NCBI GenBank assembly: GCA_002431905.1 | Contig: DJER01000028.1 | Coordinates: 1 to 64,000 of the forward strand | Direction: 5' to 3' | DNA from: Christensenella sp. UBA5893 | GTDB taxonomy: Bacteria; Bacillota; Clostridia; Christensenellales; UBA1242 | DNA length: 64,000 nucleotides | Shown here: positions 7,195 to 15,365 of the stretch, piece after piece | How positions within the stretch are numbered: position 1 is the first letter of the stretch | How the letters are laid out: the number at the start of each line of letters is the position of its first letter | The notes under the pieces: generated by a model | The model's input: the letters and a program-made list of their open reading frames with translations, nothing else | What the model was told of the DNA's origin: nothing | Database searches by the model: none | Position numbers and translations under genes: made by a program

Positions 7195-7635
7195 GTGAAA
7201 AATGTGACTATTTATACTGACGGCGCGTGTTCTGGTAATCCCGGCAAAGGTGGTTGGGGTTGTGTTTTGATGTACAACGAACACAAGCGAGAAGAAAGTG
7301 GTTATGAAGAAAACACAACAAACAATCGTATGGAACTTACTGCTGTAATTAAAGCACTTGAAATGTTAAAAGAACCTTGCAATGTTGACATATATTCTGA
7401 TTCGGCATATGTTGTTAATGCATTTTTGGAAAAATGGATAGAAAAATGGCAAGTAATGGGTTGGAAAACTGCAAATAAAAAACCTGTTCAAAATGTTGAA
7501 CTTTGGCAACAACTTTTGGACTTGATGTCAAAACATAAAATCACTTGGCACAAAGTGAAAGGCCATGCTGATAATGAGTACAACAACAGGTGCGATTTCT
7601 TGGCAACAAGTGCCATTGCAAATCATCAAAATTAG
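7195..7635 (+). CDS. rnhA: Ribonuclease HI
   Basis: 146 residues, the usual RNase HI length. It degrades the RNA strand of RNA-DNA hybrids, such as R-loops and primers, using two metal ions. All four acidic catalytic residues are seen in context: Asp in YTDGACSGNPG, Glu in RMELTAV, Asp in YSDSAYVV and Asp in GHADNEYNNRCD, plus the flexible-loop HKVKGH. The start is GTG at 7195, 9-10 bases after AGGAG. It lies 17 bases behind the tRNA-Arg terminator and has its own terminator. Confidence 0.96.
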   Translation: MKNVTIYTDGACSGNPGKGGWGCVLMYNEHKREESGYEENTTNNRMELTAVIKALEMLKEPCNVDIYSDSAYVVNAFLEKWIEKWQVMGWKTANKKPVQNVELWQQLLDLMSKHKITWHKVKGHADNEYNNRCDFLATSAIANHQN

Positions 7636-7666
7636 GTCTGTAATTTTTATTAGCGAACAAAATAAA

Positions 7667-7702
7667 GGAACGACGCAAATTTATGCATCGTTCCCCTTTT
7701 TT
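7667..7702 (+). terminator. rnhA terminator
   Basis: GGAACGACGCA (7667-7677) pairs with TGCATCGTTCC (7684-7694) with one mismatch, followed by CCTTTTTT. Confidence 0.85.
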
Positions 7703-7746
7703 ATTTGAAAACTATTGAGTTATATTAAAGTTTTTGTAATATTTGA

Positions 7747-8256
7747 CTATGCAAGAATACAAACATGGAAAATTAGTACTGATATAATATAACTTATCAA
7801 AAATGAAGCAAAAAACAATAGAACTGCAAAAATAATTTTAAAATAAATTTTGTCCACTTGTCGCAATAAATAAGTTAAGAAATAACTCAAGACTCCACCA
7901 AAGGCACCACATAATGCCCCACTTAAAATACATAGCCAAACAGAACCATGGACACTCATAAAGCAAAATATCAAGCATGCAACAAATGGCAAAACTGAAA
8001 GAGCAATTTCCCACCAAGTGAATTTTCTTGCAAGTTCAATTTCTTGACCAAACATTTTTATGACTATGCAATATAATATGCTTCCTTTAACTTCAAATTC
8101 TTCAACTGTTTCCCCATTTTTATATTGAAATAGGTTTTTTGCTACCTTTGTTAGCTCCACACCATCGTAACTAATTTGTCGTTTGCCTGTCCAAAAATTT
8201 TCATAAAAAACTAGGTCTTTGTTCTTTGTCTTTTCGTTATTTAGGACTATTTTCAT
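7747..8256 (-). CDS. Small membrane protein, 169 aa, partner of the HTH-protease gene
   Basis: An N-terminal cytosolic beta-rich domain (about 1-80, including NLFQYKNGETVEEFEVKG) is followed by three hydrophobic segments (about 83-100, 103-125 and 138-165). No known family recognised. It starts only 9 bases after the stop of the 998-aa HTH-protease gene and has a clear AAGGAG site, so the two are co-transcribed. The protein could be a membrane partner of that protease, but the link is positional only. Confidence 0.75.
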   Translation of the reverse strand: MKIVLNNEKTKNKDLVFYENFWTGKRQISYDGVELTKVAKNLFQYKNGETVEEFEVKGSILYCIVIKMFGQEIELARKFTWWEIALSVLPFVACLIFCFMSVHGSVWLCILSGALCGAFGGVLSYFLTYLLRQVDKIYFKIIFAVLLFFASFLISYIISVLIFHVCILA

Positions 8257-8265
8257 AATCTCTCC

Positions 8266-11262
8266 TTACTCTTCTATTTTTTTCCAATTTGCCCATACAG
8301 TTATTGTTTTTCCGGCATCTGCTGCACTTATTTCTATCGACTCTCCAGGTTGATATCTACAATCAAAAAGTTTGTCTTCAGCGGCTTTATTAAGTGTCCA
8401 ACAATAAAAGGTATAACCCGGCCTTGTAAACAAACATTTTGGGAGTTTATAAAATGTGTAATTTTGCGCATAAACTGTCACTGATTGCATTTCTCCTTCC
8501 CCATCATTAGCAATAAATTGGATAGTGCAAGTTGGGGCATCTTCCCAATTTGCGTAAAAATGATAAATCCCATTTTCTACAATGTTCATATCATCGGCAT
8601 AGAAAATCCTTGTCCCAGACTTGTAGAATACATCATTAAATGTCCAACCTGTAAAGTTATAGCCCTTTGTAGTTGGTTGATAAAGTATAGAATTATACTT
8701 GCTATTGATTTCCTCTTTCTCGTTATATTTTTCTCTTACTGTTTTTGTTGTTGTGTCATTAGGTCCACTTAGGTTATGATAGACGACATCAAATTCAACA
8801 CCTACCCAATCAGCAACAAGCTCTACTTCTCCGCCATAAGCAAAATTTTTATGTTCACTGCCAATGTCGTATTTATATTCATCATAACCTTTGTCGCAAT
8901 CATAACATCTGACATACTTTATCCAGCCTTTTAATTTTCTTCCAAAAATTGTAAAACCATCTTTTAGTTTTGCTGGAACATCATAAGTCATTGTTTGAGT
9001 GTCCAATAAATTTATATATTCAATTCTGTTGGCACTATATATTTCTTTTGATTCGTAATAATTTATTTTATAGGTGTTTGCAGTGTATTTTGCAACAAAA
9101 GTTATTTCTTTTGGCATATCCTCTATTCCAAAATCAACATCTTCCAAGCGACCATAATTATGATAAACTTGGTCATTATAAGCCCAACCCAAAAAATCAT
9201 ATCCCCATTTTGATGGGCCTTTATCCGGGAACGTGAAAGATCCATGCCTTCTTACTTTTGCACTGTTGAATGTGCCTTCACCACCATTGGTATCAAATTT
9301 AAAAATGTAATAATATCGTCCCCAACAAGCTTTGAAAATTAAAGTTTGATTATGTATTGTTGTTAGATTTAATATTTCTTGCTGGTCTTTAAAATATTTG
9401 TTACCCATTTCACTTTCTAATTCCCACTCATAAAAAGCTTTTTCATTCTCAGAATCAGTAAAAGTGTTTGCGAGCAATTTAACTTTTTCGTTATATTTAA
9501 CTTCTTGAATTTTTCTTTCGTTCTTTTCATTATCAGAAACAAACTCAATATAATAAGTGATTGGTTCCCAAATAGCCACGAGCCTAATTTTTTCATTATC
9601 ACCAGCAAGTTGAGAAACTTCTTGTCTATCTTCAAAAAATTGTTCATCAAATTTCCAGTGTTTGAGAACATATCCTTCTTTTGAGAACCTAACTTCAGGC
9701 AAGTTTATAACATCAAAATATCCAAGTGTTATATCTTGCATACGTCCACTTACACCATTTCCATCAAAGCTTATGGTGTATGTATCCATTTGCCAAACCG
9801 CTTTAACTTCAATAACGAAATTATCTCTCATTGTAAGATCTTCTATTGTTTGTTCATCTGTAAAAGAATAACGCTTATCTTCACTTTCCCATTTAATAAA
9901 TTTATAATGAGGATGTACAAATTCATTTTTTGGAATTTTTACTTTGTCACCATAATTGACAACAAAATCTTGCATAGTGCCCAAAGGTGCGCCATTTGCA
10001 TCAAAGTGAATGGTGTATTTATGCGGAATCCATTTTGCATAACAAGCCGTTTGATTTGTAAGAGGTTCGTCAAAATTGAACATTTCTGTAAATTCTTCAC
10101 TTGTCCACCAACCATCAAATATGTAGCCAGGTCTGCTTGGGTCAGGAATTTTTGAGATTTTATTTCCACTAAGATATTTTTCTCTTTCCAATACACTATT
10201 ATCACTATAAAAAGAGAAAACTTTGTGCATATCATAATATTCTTCCAAAGAAACATCAAAATTTCTTTTAACACTTTTTATTTCGTTAATAGGAATGCAC
10301 ATATTAATATAATTGGCATTTGAAAATTTTGCTGTTGTGATTCCAATCACTCTACCATATTCATCAACTAATGTTCCCCCGCTGTTTCCATTTGTGATAT
10401 CAGCTGTACATTGAATGTATGTTTTACCTTCAATAGAATATGAAGTTTTGGAAATTATACCTTGTGTGAAAGTACTGTCAACACTTCCTAGTATAAATGA
10501 TTCTGGATAGCCAATTGCGTATACTACTTGACCAAATTTTAGTTTGTCACTATTCCCAAAGGTAACGGCGTTAGACTTTTTTATATCAATTTGAATAATT
10601 GCGATATCCCTTTCCTCATCACAACCAATAACTTTTAAAACGTCATATGTTTTGCCATTGTTAAGTTGGATTTTTGCTTTTGTGCAATTTTCAATAACGT
10701 GATAGTTTGTTACTGCCAACCCACTATTATTTATAAAAAAACCAGAACCCGCTTGTTCAAGCGAAGAACCTTCTGCAGTTATACAGAATACCGAGGGATT
10801 AACTTTTTGATAAATTTTGTCGCTTGATAACTTTGCAGGAACAAATATTGCAAATAAAGAAAGAATAAAAACTATTGATGTCATAATTGCAACAAAAATC
10901 CAAGTTTTGGTTTTGACAAAATTTTCAAATTCAAATTTATTATTATTTGGATTTTTTGTTTGGTTAATATTCGTATTTGTTTTATCATTACCATAAATTT
11001 GCGTTTGAATATTTGTGCTCTGTGGATTTGCTGTTGAGTCTTGGTTGTTTTTGTCTTCATTTTTGCTTAATTCAAAAAATTCGGTCATAGAAACGCCCAA
11101 GGCATCAACCAAATTTTCAAGTGTTGCAAGGTCAGGCTCTGACAAATCATTTTCCCACTTTGAAACTGCTTGATAAGAAACATTAAGTTTTTTACCAAGA
11201 GCTTCTTGTGTTAAGCCCTTTTCCTTTCTTAACTTCGAAATAATCTTTCCGTATTTTTTCAT
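8266..11262 (-). CDS. HTH - transmembrane - trypsin-like protease - InlB-repeat fusion
   Basis: 998 residues with an unusual order. Residues 6-62 are an XRE helix-turn-helix (LTQEALGKKLNVSYQAVSKW). An Asn/Gln-rich linker (about 68-112) follows, then one transmembrane helix (about 120-142). Residues 150-330 are a DegP/HtrA-like serine protease with catalytic His188 (TNYHVI), Asp219 (ERDIAI) and Ser294 (NGNSGG). From about 360 to the end come about eight InlB B-type repeats (YTIHFDANG..., GYxFxGW motifs). No PDZ domain is seen. Topology implies an intracellular DNA-binding end and an extracellular protease with adhesin-like repeats. AAGGAG precedes the ATG. A dyad near 11324-11341 could be its operator. 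Confidence 0.92.
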   Translation of the reverse strand: MKKYGKIISKLRKEKGLTQEALGKKLNVSYQAVSKWENDLSEPDLATLENLVDALGVSMTEFFELSKNEDKNNQDSTANPQSTNIQTQIYGNDKTNTNINQTKNPNNNKFEFENFVKTKTWIFVAIMTSIVFILSLFAIFVPAKLSSDKIYQKVNPSVFCITAEGSSLEQAGSGFFINNSGLAVTNYHVIENCTKAKIQLNNGKTYDVLKVIGCDEERDIAIIQIDIKKSNAVTFGNSDKLKFGQVVYAIGYPESFILGSVDSTFTQGIISKTSYSIEGKTYIQCTADITNGNSGGTLVDEYGRVIGITTAKFSNANYINMCIPINEIKSVKRNFDVSLEEYYDMHKVFSFYSDNSVLEREKYLSGNKISKIPDPSRPGYIFDGWWTSEEFTEMFNFDEPLTNQTACYAKWIPHKYTIHFDANGAPLGTMQDFVVNYGDKVKIPKNEFVHPHYKFIKWESEDKRYSFTDEQTIEDLTMRDNFVIEVKAVWQMDTYTISFDGNGVSGRMQDITLGYFDVINLPEVRFSKEGYVLKHWKFDEQFFEDRQEVSQLAGDNEKIRLVAIWEPITYYIEFVSDNEKNERKIQEVKYNEKVKLLANTFTDSENEKAFYEWELESEMGNKYFKDQQEILNLTTIHNQTLIFKACWGRYYYIFKFDTNGGEGTFNSAKVRRHGSFTFPDKGPSKWGYDFLGWAYNDQVYHNYGRLEDVDFGIEDMPKEITFVAKYTANTYKINYYESKEIYSANRIEYINLLDTQTMTYDVPAKLKDGFTIFGRKLKGWIKYVRCYDCDKGYDEYKYDIGSEHKNFAYGGEVELVADWVGVEFDVVYHNLSGPNDTTTKTVREKYNEKEEINSKYNSILYQPTTKGYNFTGWTFNDVFYKSGTRIFYADDMNIVENGIYHFYANWEDAPTCTIQFIANDGEGEMQSVTVYAQNYTFYKLPKCLFTRPGYTFYCWTLNKAAEDKLFDCRYQPGESIEISAADAGKTITVWANWKKIEE

Positions 11263-11323
11263 GTTGCTCCTTATTTTTTCGTTGATAGTATAACATAATA
11301 AATTTCAAAAATGGCAAATTTTT

Positions 11324-11341
11324 CTCAACTTACGGTTGAAA
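11324..11341. promoter_or_regulatory. Dyad upstream of the HTH-protease gene
   Basis: CTCAACTTACGGTTGAAA contains CAAC/GTTG arms separated by five bases. It lies about 65 bases before the start codon. A possible -10 (TATACT on the minus strand, near 11290) lies between it and the gene. It is a candidate binding site for the HTH domain. The rest of the gap to 11451 shows no gene. Confidence 0.35.
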
Positions 11342-11450
11342 TCTTTTATTTTTTGTTGAAATTATTTAAAAATTTAATTTTTATGAACCTAAATTGATAT
11401 CACAAGTTCAATAAATATTTATTTATGAAAATTCAATTATATTCAAAGGC

Positions 11451-11490
11451 AAAAAAAACGACTAATAAAATATATTTATTCATTAGTCGT
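11451..11490 (-). terminator. Terminator of the LRR gene
   Basis: On the minus strand CGACTAAT (ATTAGTCG at 11482-11489 on plus) pairs with ATTAGTCG (11459-11466), followed by a run of T (A8 on plus). Confidence 0.85.
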
Positions 11491-11504
11491 CTTATTTTCG
11501 TATG

Positions 11505-13220
11505 TTAAAATTCTTTTGAAGAGTCTTTTTGATTATCAATATAGTTTATCACGCAGTTTTGTTCGTTTAATGATGTTCTTGATCCTATGCTTGCATTTCT
11601 TTTTATTGTTACATTTTTTAGTGAATTACTTTTACTAAAAAAGCAACTACCAATTTTTTCTATATAAGGCATATATAGTGATGTTATAGTTTGATTTTGT
11701 TCAAAGCAATAATCACCTATTTCTTTTACATTTGCGATATCAATTTTTTCAAGAGAATTATTATAGCACATACAAGAACTCATAATAATTTCTACATTTG
11801 GCAAATATAGCTCTTTTACTGATCTATTTTGGAACAAGAAGTTATAACCTATTAACTTTAAATTGGGTAAATTTACTATATCCAAACTATTATTATCTCT
11901 TAAAAATCTTGAACCAACAAATTGAAGTTTTGGCAAATTTATCTTCGATATTGATGTGTTGAATGCAATAAAATCATTGCCCACTATATTTAGTTCCGGC
12001 AAATCAATTTCGGTTAAATTTTCATTGAACTCCAAGAATTGACTTCCAATATGTTTCACTTTTTTTGCACAAAGACTTTTTAATGATACATTTCTATACA
12101 GACATAAGTTACCTATGCTTTCAACATTTGGTAAATCAAGAATTTCCATTTTTGTATTATGCATCAAGAAATCATTTCCAATTTCTTTTACATTGCTGTT
12201 ATGATATTCAACAAAATGATTTGTTTTGTCGGCAACAATGGTTATATTTTCGCCATCTTTTGATGTTATTGAAATGACTTTGCGTTTGTCTTTATCAACA
12301 GAAACTTTCATATCTTTTATTGTTCCGATACTGTTTAAAAATGCATCATCACCACTTGGTGCGTCCAATTTGCAAATGTTTTTCTTTGAGAAATCAAACA
12401 AGTAGTTTTCTACCAACAAATATTGTGCCTTATCAAAGTTTTCTATTTCCCCATCCTCATATATTACATAATTGTTTTCACAAAAGGTTTTGCCATTAAG
12501 TTCTAATATTTTTTTGTAAATCTTGCCATTTGTTGCTGTAACATATCCATCGATGAAGAAATCTTTGTTTGAAGAAATATCAACATTAAGATTAAATTCT
12601 TTTTTAAAGGCATCAGTCAGCCCCGGTATAATATTGTCTAGGTTATTACCGAATGTTGCATCTGGGTTGGCAACTTTGTGATTATATCTGTTTTTTATTG
12701 ACAAAGAGCAACTTTTCCCTCTTGAAAATTGAATACTTATGACACTTGTGCCATATTCATCTTGTCTTTGTGGGTTTGGGAAATTTTCTCTTTTTATTTT
12801 GTCGACATCTTTTTTTATTGCAAACCAAACACGACAAGTGTTAAGTCTTCCACCAAGGAACGTGCAAAGTTCTTCGCCATAAGCGTAATACTTGAAATAT
12901 GATTGAATATCTTGTTCAGTCTTACATTCAGGACACAAAATATATCCAGCGTCATTCAAAAGTTCTTGTGGTGTCTTTTCTGTTTTTATACCCTGTTTTT
13001 GTTTTACTCTTGAATTGAAAACATTTTGTATATATATTCTAAATGCATCCTTATTGGGCAAAATATCGTTATACAAAGTGCTTACTTCATCAAATTTATT
13101 TGATATTATATCTGTAAGCATTCCTGGATATTCCAAAATTGTTGGAAAGCACTCTCTACAAAGTTTTGAAAAATGCTCACCATAGTGTTTTTTTATATAC
13201 TTTAAATCTGGATTATCCAT
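11505..13220 (-). CDS. Intracellular leucine-rich-repeat protein (BspA-like repeats)
   Basis: 571 residues without signal peptide. The N-terminal half (1-320) is of unknown type with a CPEC pair (about 96-99). The C-terminal part (about 340-555) is at least nine LRR_5/BspA-like repeats of about 23 residues with the pattern (V/I)xxIGxxFLxxNxSLxxIxLPxL. Such repeats bind other proteins and, in surface forms, host ligands; here the missing export signal argues for a cytosolic role. The ATG follows AAGGAG, and the gene overlaps the upstream 96-aa gene by 8 bases, so translation is coupled. Confidence 0.85.
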   Translation of the reverse strand: MDNPDLKYIKKHYGEHFSKLCRECFPTILEYPGMLTDIISNKFDEVSTLYNDILPNKDAFRIYIQNVFNSRVKQKQGIKTEKTPQELLNDAGYILCPECKTEQDIQSYFKYYAYGEELCTFLGGRLNTCRVWFAIKKDVDKIKRENFPNPQRQDEYGTSVISIQFSRGKSCSLSIKNRYNHKVANPDATFGNNLDNIIPGLTDAFKKEFNLNVDISSNKDFFIDGYVTATNGKIYKKILELNGKTFCENNYVIYEDGEIENFDKAQYLLVENYLFDFSKKNICKLDAPSGDDAFLNSIGTIKDMKVSVDKDKRKVISITSKDGENITIVADKTNHFVEYHNSNVKEIGNDFLMHNTKMEILDLPNVESIGNLCLYRNVSLKSLCAKKVKHIGSQFLEFNENLTEIDLPELNIVGNDFIAFNTSISKINLPKLQFVGSRFLRDNNSLDIVNLPNLKLIGYNFLFQNRSVKELYLPNVEIIMSSCMCYNNSLEKIDIANVKEIGDYCFEQNQTITSLYMPYIEKIGSCFFSKSNSLKNVTIKRNASIGSRTSLNEQNCVINYIDNQKDSSKEF

Positions 13221-13503
13221 AAATTCTCCTAAGGAGAGTTCTTCCTTTTTTTGTTTCTAGCATTGCAAAATCAACTTTTTCTTTTTCGTTGTACTCACCA
13301 TTTTTAACCGGTTTAAATGCATATGGTTGACAATAGCCTTCGTATTTTTCATCAAGCAAATTTTCACTCAATGAAATTTTGTCACCTACAACTGGTGCAT
13401 CCATAAAATAAAACTCAAATATCAAATCATAATTCTTTTTATTTTTCCTATCATAGCAACAATATGTTAAGCCATCGTAACTTTTTATTTCTAATACAAC
13501 CAT
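13213..13503 (-). CDS. Hypothetical protein, 96 aa, coupled to the LRR gene
   Basis: A compact protein of 96 residues, predicted all-beta at the N-terminus (VVLEIKSYDGLTYCCYDRK) and with a basic C-terminus (KKGRTLLRRIYG). No motif recognised. Its stop codon lies inside the first codons of the LRR gene, so the two form a two-gene unit. The pairing suggests a joint role, but nothing in the sequence gives a biochemical activity. Confidence 0.7.
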   Translation of the reverse strand: MVVLEIKSYDGLTYCCYDRKNKKNYDLIFEFYFMDAPVVGDKISLSENLLDEKYEGYCQPYAFKPVKNGEYNEKEKVDFAMLETKKGRTLLRRIYG

Positions 13504-13560
13504 AACCTATCCCTTTTGTTTTTATTTTATCATATTTGTTTTTTGTTTGCAATATTAAGA

Positions 13561-13591
13561 CAAAAAAATATATGGTTACCCATATATCTTT
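13561..13591 (-). terminator. Terminator of the zinc-ribbon/rpoD/dnaG run
   Basis: ATATATGG (13568-13575) pairs with CCATATAT (13580-13587), followed on the minus strand by seven T. It lies 10-40 bases after the stop of the gene at 13602. Confidence 0.75.
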
Positions 13592-13601
13592 TTATTATCT
13601 A

Positions 13602-14300
13602 TTAACCAATGTATATAATTCTATGGCAATGTTCACATTCCAAATAACCCTTGTCTTTTATTATCATCAAACTTGCAGAAGGAAGTTCCATCATACAACC
13701 ACCACAAGATTTGTCGTTGAGAGGAACAAAAACTGGATAGACTTTGTCTGCTCTTTTTTGTTTGTATTTTGCCAAGATGTTTGCATCAATATCTTTTTCA
13801 AGTTTTTTTAGTTCTTTTTTCTTTTCTTCAATTTGTGGAGTTAAAGTTTCAACAAGCTTGTCATATTTTTCTTTATGTTCAGTGTATTTTTGTTTTGCTT
13901 GAGCATATTTTTTCTTTGTTGAATCAAATTCGCTTAATATTGCATTAACTCTTTCTGCCATATATACGAGTTTTTTTTCTAAAATATTTATATTGTCCAT
14001 AAGGTTTGAAACACTTTTTGAAACATTGTTCAAATCTTCATCACTAACCTTTTCTAGTTTTGTGTTTAGAACTGCCCCGCAAGATTTTTGATTTTCATTA
14101 TAAGCCTTTTCCAATGTTTTATATTCGTCAAATAGAGTTTTTGCTTCATTGTCTAATGCAGTTGAACGATTTTGCGCATTTTTTACAACATTTACCATAT
14201 CTTGATAAATCTTTTTATCTTCACTTGCATATAATTTTCTTTCAAGTTTTATAATTTCAGAATCTTGCTTTTGATATTCTAATATTTTTGATATATCCAT
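13602..14300 (-). CDS. Coiled-coil protein with C4 zinc ribbon
   Basis: 232 residues. A long charged coiled coil (about 10-185) precedes a C-terminal four-Cys zinc ribbon (SCGGCM...LECEHCHRI, about 198-226). This is the conserved DUF164 (zf-RING_7-type) architecture, and members commonly lie next to dnaG and rpoD in Clostridia, as here (11 bases after rpoD). The zinc ribbon suggests nucleic-acid or protein binding. Likely co-transcribed with dnaG-rpoD. Cellular role not settled from sequence. Confidence 0.88.
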   Translation of the reverse strand: MDISKILEYQKQDSEIIKLERKLYASEDKKIYQDMVNVVKNAQNRSTALDNEAKTLFDEYKTLEKAYNENQKSCGAVLNTKLEKVSDEDLNNVSKSVSNLMDNINILEKKLVYMAERVNAILSEFDSTKKKYAQAKQKYTEHKEKYDKLVETLTPQIEEKKKELKKLEKDIDANILAKYKQKRADKVYPVFVPLNDKSCGGCMMELPSASLMIIKDKGYLECEHCHRIIYIG

Positions 14301-14311
14301 CCTTTACTCCT

Positions 14312-15364
14312 TTATTCCATAAAGTCTACTAACTTTTTGCTTCTATTTGGATTTCTTAATTTGCGAAGTGCTTTTGCTTCAATTTGCCTTATTCTTTCTC
14401 TTGTTACATTAAACTCTTTGCCAACTTCTTCCAATGTTCTTGGATGTGAATCATCAAGACCATAACGAAGGCGGATAACTTTTTGCTCTCTTGGTGTTAA
14501 TGTTTCTATTACTGCAAGCAATTGTTCACGAAGAAGATTTTGTGTTGCAACTTCAACTGGCGATTTTATTGTTTCATCTTCAATAAAGTCTGCCATTTTA
14601 CTATCTTCTTCTTCGCCGACTGGGTTTTCAAGAGAAATTGGTTCTTGTGCTATTTTTTGGATTTCTGCGACCTTTTCTTCTGGCATATCCATTGCTTTTG
14701 CCAATTCTTCCAATGTTGGATCTCTGCCAAGTTCTTGCAAAAGTTGTCTTTTTGCTCTTGTTAGTTTGTGTATTGTTTCTACCATATGAACAGGTATTCT
14801 TATTGTTCTTGCTTGGTCAGCCATGGCTCTTGTGATTGATTGTCTTATCCACCATGTTGCATAAGTTGAAAATCTAAAGCCCTTTGAATAATCAAACTTT
14901 TCAACAGCTTTAAGCAATCCAAGGTTACCTTCTTGAATTAAGTCCAAAAATTGCATACTGGTTCTTCCGGCATATCTTTTTGCAATGCTTACAACAAGTC
15001 TTAAATTTGCTTCAGTTAATTTTGATTTTGCATACTCGTCACCTTCAAGCACCTTTTTGGCAAGTTCAATTTCTTCATCACTTGTAAGAAGTGGAACTTT
15101 GCCGATGTCTTTTAGGTACATTTTTACTGGGTCATCTGTGATTGTTGCAACAAGGTCACTAAAGTCTTCTTTTTCTATATCTGGGTTATCCGCTTTGATA
15201 ACCTTGATATTTGCATCCTGCAAATGTTTAAGCACTTCATCAATTTCTTCTTTTGATGCTTCATACTTAAGCATTCTAAACATTACATCTTCTTCATTTA
15301 CAGAACCCTTTTTTGTTCCTATTTCAATCAACTTTTTGAGTTCTTGTTCTAATTTTTCTTTCAA
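14312..15364 (-). CDS. rpoD: RNA polymerase primary sigma factor (RpoD/SigA)
   Basis: 350 residues. Region 1.1 is short; region 1.2 (DDPVKMYLKDIGKVPLL), region 2 with the -10-reading GFRFSTYATWWIRQ, region 3, and region 4.2 with helix-turn-helix TLEEVGKEFNVTRERIRQIE are all intact. It directs RNA polymerase to housekeeping promoters with TTGACA/TATAAT elements, which match the promoters seen in this window. It starts one base after the dnaG stop, so the genes are translationally coupled, the classic macromolecular synthesis arrangement. Confidence 0.98.
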   Translation of the reverse strand: MKEKLEQELKKLIEIGTKKGSVNEEDVMFRMLKYEASKEEIDEVLKHLQDANIKVIKADNPDIEKEDFSDLVATITDDPVKMYLKDIGKVPLLTSDEEIELAKKVLEGDEYAKSKLTEANLRLVVSIAKRYAGRTSMQFLDLIQEGNLGLLKAVEKFDYSKGFRFSTYATWWIRQSITRAMADQARTIRIPVHMVETIHKLTRAKRQLLQELGRDPTLEELAKAMDMPEEKVAEIQKIAQEPISLENPVGEEEDSKMADFIEDETIKSPVEVATQNLLREQLLAVIETLTPREQKVIRLRYGLDDSHPRTLEEVGKEFNVTRERIRQIEAKALRKLRNPNRSKKLVDFME

Positions 15365-15365
15365 C

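Noticed and set aside
8256..8266. TGA recoding or frameshift between the protease gene and the small membrane gene
   Set aside because: The small gene has its own ribosome site and ATG after a normal stop; two genes explain it fully.
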